Shown in pieces: positions 38,617 through 42,026 of a DNA stretch of 42,026 bases. The notes under the pieces are model-generated. The model did not search any database and was not told the origin of the DNA. It saw nothing but the letters and a program-made list of their open reading frames with translations. Origin of the DNA: an uncultured Oscillospiraceae bacterium (GTDB lineage: Bacteria > Bacillota > Clostridia > Oscillospirales > Oscillospiraceae); NCBI GenBank assembly GCA_949916125.1, contig CATLEJ010000006.1, positions 1-42,026 on the forward strand. Direction: 5' to 3'. Numbering within the stretch: position 1 is the stretch's first letter; every line of letters begins with the position of its first letter. The position numbers and the translations under genes were made by a program.

Positions 38617-39330
38617 TTACACCCGCTGGGGATCGCCTGGGTCGCCGCCAAAGGCCCGGATGGCTTTGGCGTCCGCCGCCCGCTTTTCCTCAATGGCCTC
38701 AGCCAGGAGCATATCCTTGACCTTCATCAGCCGGGTGGTGGTGGAGCGGTCGTTCTCATCCAGCTTCATGGTGATATACCGGATGGACTCCTGGGTGTTG
38801 GGGATGACCACGTACTCCAGCGCGTTGACGCGGCGGCGGGTCTTTTCGATCTCCTCCGCCATGAGCTGGGCGGCCTTCTCGGTCTGGGCCAGCTTCAGCA
38901 TATTCTGGAACACGTCCCCCAGGGCGGCCACCGCCCCGTCCAGCTCGCCGCTGGTGGCGGCAAAGCCGTAGGGGAAGATGTCGCCGGTGTCGTCGGTGCG
39001 GGTCTGGTAATGGTACACCGGGACGTTGACCGACATGATGTTCTGGAAGCTCATGGTGAGCTCCACAGACTGCTTGGGATACATCAGCGCCTGCTCCATG
39101 GCCTGGGCGCTCATCAGCGCGGAGGCCACGGTGAAGGAGCCATGCACCCGCATCAGGTCCTGCTCCACCTGGGTGCGCAGGGCGCGCAGCTCCCGCACGG
39201 TATCCAGGAACTGCTTCATCAGCTCGTCCCGCTTGTCTTTCAGCAGCTTGTGGCCCCGCTGGGCGGTTTTCAGCTTGCCCTTCAGCCGGGTGAGCTCCAT
39301 TCGGGTGGGGTTTACCACGGTGTTTGCCAT
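38617..39330 (-). CDS. ntpD: V-type ATP synthase subunit D
   Basis: The 237-aa central-stalk subunit begins NPTRMELTRLKGKLKTAQRGHKLLKDKRDELMKQFL, the N-terminal helix of D, and ends with a second long helix (EIEKTRRRVNALEYVVIPNTQESIRYITMKLDENDR). The two form the coiled-coil rotor axle inside the A3B3 head. It is the last gene of the unit. A hairpin-rich gap of 165 bp separates it from the B subunit, unlike the tight A/B junction. Confidence 0.95.
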   Translation of the reverse strand: MANTVVNPTRMELTRLKGKLKTAQRGHKLLKDKRDELMKQFLDTVRELRALRTQVEQDLMRVHGSFTVASALMSAQAMEQALMYPKQSVELTMSFQNIMSVNVPVYHYQTRTDDTGDIFPYGFAATSGELDGAVAALGDVFQNMLKLAQTEKAAQLMAEEIEKTRRRVNALEYVVIPNTQESIRYITMKLDENDRSTTTRLMKVKDMLLAEAIEEKRAADAKAIRAFGGDPGDPQRV

Positions 39331-39495
39331 AGGGAATCACCTACTTTCATTTGCGGCATCATAGGGACCCGCGATAGCGGGACGGCGCAAGTGCGCCGTT
39401 CAAGCGTTTTTGCCAAAGGCAAAAACCTTGCCGCAGGGCGAATTCACTTCGCCCGAGGATTTAAATGGCCCTATGGGCCCCCAAGAAAGAGCGGT
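39331..39495. repeat. Chain of hairpins between V-ATPase B and D genes
   Basis: Successive perfect stems: CCCGC/GCGGG (39368-39381), ACGGCGCA/TGCGCCGT (39382-39399), GTTTTTGCC/GGCAAAAAC (39406-39426), GGGCGAA/TTCGCCC (39436-39454), GGCCC/GGGCC (39467-39479). A 13-bp stem CCCAAGAAAGAGC/GCTCTTTCTTGGG (39480-39513) then runs into the 3' end of the B gene. No gene. It resembles the gaps after infA and rpoA. Confidence 0.6.
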
Positions 39496-40878
39496 TTACT
39501 GCTCTTTCTTGGGCAGATATTTGTCGATATACTCCTGCTTGATCCGCTTCAGCTCGGCGGTGGGCAGGATGGACAGCAGCTCCCAGCCCAGCTCCAGCGT
39601 CTCCTCGATGGAGCGGTTCTCCTCGTAGCCCTGGTTGACATACCGCCGCTCGAACTCGTCGGCGAACTTGGCGTACAGCAGGTCGGTGGGGGTCAGCGCC
39701 GCCTCGCCCAGGATGGACATCAGCTCCTTGTTGTCCTTGCCGGTGGAATAGGCGGCAAAGAGCTGGTTCATGGTGTTGGCGTGGTCCTCCCGGGTCTTGC
39801 CCACGCCGATGCCCTTGTCCTTCAGACGGGACAGGGAGGGCAGCACGTCCACCGGGGGATTGATGCCCTGGCGGTACAGGGACCGGGACAGGATGATCTG
39901 GCCCTCGGTGATATACCCAGTCAGGTCGGGGATGGGGTGGGTCTTGTCGTCCTCGGGCATGGTGAGGATGGGGATCATAGTGATGGAACCGGGCTTGCCC
40001 AGCTGGCGGCCGGCCCGCTCGTACATGGTGGCCAGGTCAGTGTACAAGTAGCCGGGGAAGCCGCGGCGGCCCGGGACCTCCTTCTTGGCGGCGGACACCT
40101 CGCGCAGGGCCTCGGCGTAGTTGGTGATGTCGGTCAGGATGACCAGCACGTGCATATCCTTCTCAAAGGCCAGGTACTCTGCGGCGGTCAGGGCCATACG
40201 GGGGGTGGAGATACGCTCCACGGCGGGGTCGTCGGCCAGGTTGGTGAACAGCACGGTGCGGTCGATGGCGCCGGTGCGCTTGAACTCCTGGACGAAGAAC
40301 TCGGATTCCTCGAAGGTGATGCCGATGGCGGCGAACACCACGGCGAAGTTGCCCGCGTCGTCCCCCAGCACCTTGGCCTGGCGGGCAATCGGGGCGGCCA
40401 GGTTGGCGTGGGGCAGGCCGGAGCCGGAGAAGATGGGCAGCTTCTGTCCGCGCACCAGGGTATTCAGCCCGTCGATGGTGGAAACGCCGGTCTGGATGAA
40501 CTCGTCGGGGTAGTCCCGGGCGGCGGGGTTCATGGGCAGGCCGTTGATGTCCCGGTATTCCTCCGCCAGGATGGCGGGGCCGCCGTCGATGGGCTGACCC
40601 ATGCCGTTGAACACCCGGCCCAGCATATCGCTGGACACGCCCAGCTGGAGGGGATGACCCAGGAAGCGCACCTTGGACTGGGCCAGATTGATGCCCGCGG
40701 CGGACTCAAAGAGCTGGACCACGGCGGTGTCGCCGTTGACCTCCAGCACCTTGCCGCGGCGGATGCCGCCGTCGGGCAGCTCCACCTCCACCAGTTCGTC
40801 ATAGGTGACGTTTTCCACCATTTTGACCATCATCAGCGGGGACGCGATCTCCTGGATGGTTTTATACTCTCGGATCAC
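39496..40878 (-). CDS. ntpB: V-type ATP synthase subunit B
   Basis: The 460-aa non-catalytic head subunit: [76 protein letters not shown] (degenerate P-loop) and [21 protein letters not shown]. Start is GTG 40878, which overlaps the TGA of subunit A (40875-40877), so translation is coupled. The enzyme couples ATP to H+ or Na+ movement; which ion cannot be told without the membrane-ring gene, which is outside. Confidence 0.97.
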   Translation of the reverse strand: MIREYKTIQEIASPLMMVKMVENVTYDELVEVELPDGGIRRGKVLEVNGDTAVVQLFESAAGINLAQSKVRFLGHPLQLGVSSDMLGRVFNGMGQPIDGGPAILAEEYRDINGLPMNPAARDYPDEFIQTGVSTIDGLNTLVRGQKLPIFSGSGLPHANLAAPIARQAKVLGDDAGNFAVVFAAIGITFEESEFFVQEFKRTGAIDRTVLFTNLADDPAVERISTPRMALTAAEYLAFEKDMHVLVILTDITNYAEALREVSAAKKEVPGRRGFPGYLYTDLATMYERAGRQLGKPGSITMIPILTMPEDDKTHPIPDLTGYITEGQIILSRSLYRQGINPPVDVLPSLSRLKDKGIGVGKTREDHANTMNQLFAAYSTGKDNKELMSILGEAALTPTDLLYAKFADEFERRYVNQGYEENRSIEETLELGWELLSILPTAELKRIKQEYIDKYLPKKEQ

Positions 40879-42026
40879 AGTTCCTCACCAGCCTTTCTGA
40901 CGACCTCGTCGATCTCCTTCTCCATGGAGGCGGAGATATCGGCGTACACCTGGGCGTACTCGTCGGCGGGCACGCTCTTGGCGCGGCCGATGCGCTCACG
41001 GGCGGGGATCTCAAACAGCTTGGCGGCGGGCGCGCCCTTGGCAATGGCGTCCCGGCACAGCTTGTCGTAGTCCAAGATCATGGCCAGCAGCTTCTCCTGC
41101 CGGTCGTAGGTGGAGAAGGAGTCGATGTCCACGAAGGAGTTCTGCTGGAGGAAGTCCTCCCGCACCATACGGGCGGTCTCCAGGGTGAGCTGGTCGTTGG
41201 GGGACAGGGAATCCTTGCCCACCAGCTGGACAATCTCGTTCAGGCTGGACTCCTGCTGGAGGATGCCCATGGCCTTCTCCCGGTTCTGAAGGAACTCGCG
41301 GCCCAAATTCTCGTCAAACCAGGGCTTCAGGGAGTCCAGGTACAGGGAGTGGGAGGTGAGCCAGTTGATGGCGGGGAAGTGGCGCTTGTAGGCCAGGGAG
41401 GCGTCCAGCGCCCAGAACACCTTGACGATCCGCATGGTGCCCTGGCTGACGGGCTCGGCCAGATCGCCGCCCGGGGGGGACACGGCGCCCACGGCGGTGA
41501 GGGAGCCCCGGCGGTCTTCCTCGGAGCCCAGGCAGGACACGGAGCCGGCCCGCTCGTAGAACTGGGCCAGACGGGAGGCCAGGTAGGCGGGGTAGCCTTC
41601 CTCGCCGGGCATTTCCTCCAGACGGCCGGACATCTCGCGCAGGGCCTCGGCCCAGCGGGAGGTGGAGTCGGCGATGACGGCCACGTCGTAGCCCATGTCA
41701 CGGAAGTACTCGGCGATGGTGATGCCGGTGTAGATGGACGCCTCACGGGCGGCCACCGGCATATCGGAGGTGTTGGCGATGAGCACGGTGCGCTTCATCA
41801 GCGTCTCGCCGGTGCGGGGATCAACCAGCTCGGGGAACTCCCGCAACACGTCGGTCATCTCGTTGCCGCGCTCGCCGCAGCCGATGTAGACCACGATGTC
41901 CACGTCCGACCACTTGGCCAGGGCGTGCTGCATCACCGTCTTGCCGGAGCCGAAGGGGCCGGGGATGGCGGCGGTGCCACCCTTGGCCACGGGGAAGAAC
42001 GTATCCACAATCCGCTGCCCGGAGGA
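40875..42026 (-). CDS. ntpA: V-type ATP synthase subunit A, C-terminal part (partial)
   Basis: The catalytic subunit, entering from the right edge. The frame is open to base 42026 ([17 protein letters not shown]), so the GTG at 42008 is an internal Val codon. Visible are the P-loop [96 protein letters not shown] and the helical C-terminal domain. The N-terminal barrel and the A-specific insertion lie outside the window. Confidence 0.97.
   Translation of the reverse strand, partial: SSGQRIVDTFFPVAKGGTAAIPGPFGSGKTVMQHALAKWSDVDIVVYIGCGERGNEMTDVLREFPELVDPRTGETLMKRTVLIANTSDMPVAAREASIYTGITIAEYFRDMGYDVAVIADSTSRWAEALREMSGRLEEMPGEEGYPAYLASRLAQFYERAGSVSCLGSEEDRRGSLTAVGAVSPPGGDLAEPVSQGTMRIVKVFWALDASLAYKRHFPAINWLTSHSLYLDSLKPWFDENLGREFLQNREKAMGILQQESSLNEIVQLVGKDSLSPNDQLTLETARMVREDFLQQNSFVDIDSFSTYDRQEKLLAMILDYDKLCRDAIAKGAPAAKLFEIPARERIGRAKSVPADEYAQVYADISASMEKEIDEVVRKAGEEL

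Noticed and set aside
1-42026. tRNA, rRNA or insertion-sequence genes
   Set aside because: No T-loop/anticodon arrangement, 16S/23S segments, transposase motifs or terminal repeats with target duplication were noticed on reading both strands.

Overview
The window is a GC-rich Firmicutes chromosome segment. The gene order (rplP to rplQ with adk, map, a KOW-domain gene, infA and rpmJ inside the ribosomal run), the S-layer-homology (SLH) proteins, a ptb-buk pair, a 2-oxoacid:ferredoxin oxidoreductase and a V-type ATPase suggest an anaerobic gut Clostridium of the Oscillospiraceae type (Flavonifractor/Lawsonibacter-like). The genus is inferred from gene content only.

Layout. 1-11913 (+): the end of rpsC, then the S10/spc/alpha ribosomal protein run with secY, adk, map, infA and rpoA, closed by an intrinsic terminator. 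Four gaps in this run (after rpsN, infA, rpsD and rpoA) are unusually long and full of short perfect hairpins. 12021-24042: three very large SLH surface proteins (1053, 1009 and 1209 aa). Each faces, across a shared terminator, a small protein of 135-143 aa beginning MQQT and patterned like a phage tail-fibre tip. 24237-25420: a VanZ-like membrane protein and an XRE regulator. 25575-28337: a fourth SLH protein with a beta-solenoid-like middle and a Cys-rich tail of different codon use. 28338-29177: no conventional gene, but a tandem array of three consensus-promoter small RNAs (+) running into micro-ORFs of 25 and 28 codons (-) plus one remnant, arranged like type I toxin-antitoxin modules. 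29178-30617 (-): a MurE-type ligase. 30844-33609: buk and ptb (-) with a divergent GntR regulator. 33679-37069 (-): a four-subunit VOR-type oxidoreductase plus a P-loop protein. 37320-38546 (+): an MFS transporter. 38617-42026 (-): V-ATPase subunits D, B and A (A runs off the edge).

How the parts may work together. The VOR enzyme, phosphotransacylase and acyl kinase form a plausible route from branched 2-oxoacids to branched fatty acids with ATP formation. A 13-nt motif shared by the ptb/gntR and vor control regions, with its 8-nt core also downstream of the MFS promoter, suggests one GntR regulon. The three SLH genes carry nearly identical leader and signal-peptide DNA (96 bp in all three; 102 bp exactly identical between the second and third) in inverted orientation. 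That is the geometry that allows S-layer switching by inversion in Lactobacillus acidophilus and Campylobacter fetus. Only the first SLH gene has a clear consensus promoter.

The two most interesting observations are (i) the inversion-ready SLH/tail-tip-like cassettes, two of which have the small gene's ribosome-binding site locked in a perfect hairpin, and (ii) the micro-ORF/small-RNA array at 28442-29181, whose coding nature is supported by synonymous third-position differences between the two copies.
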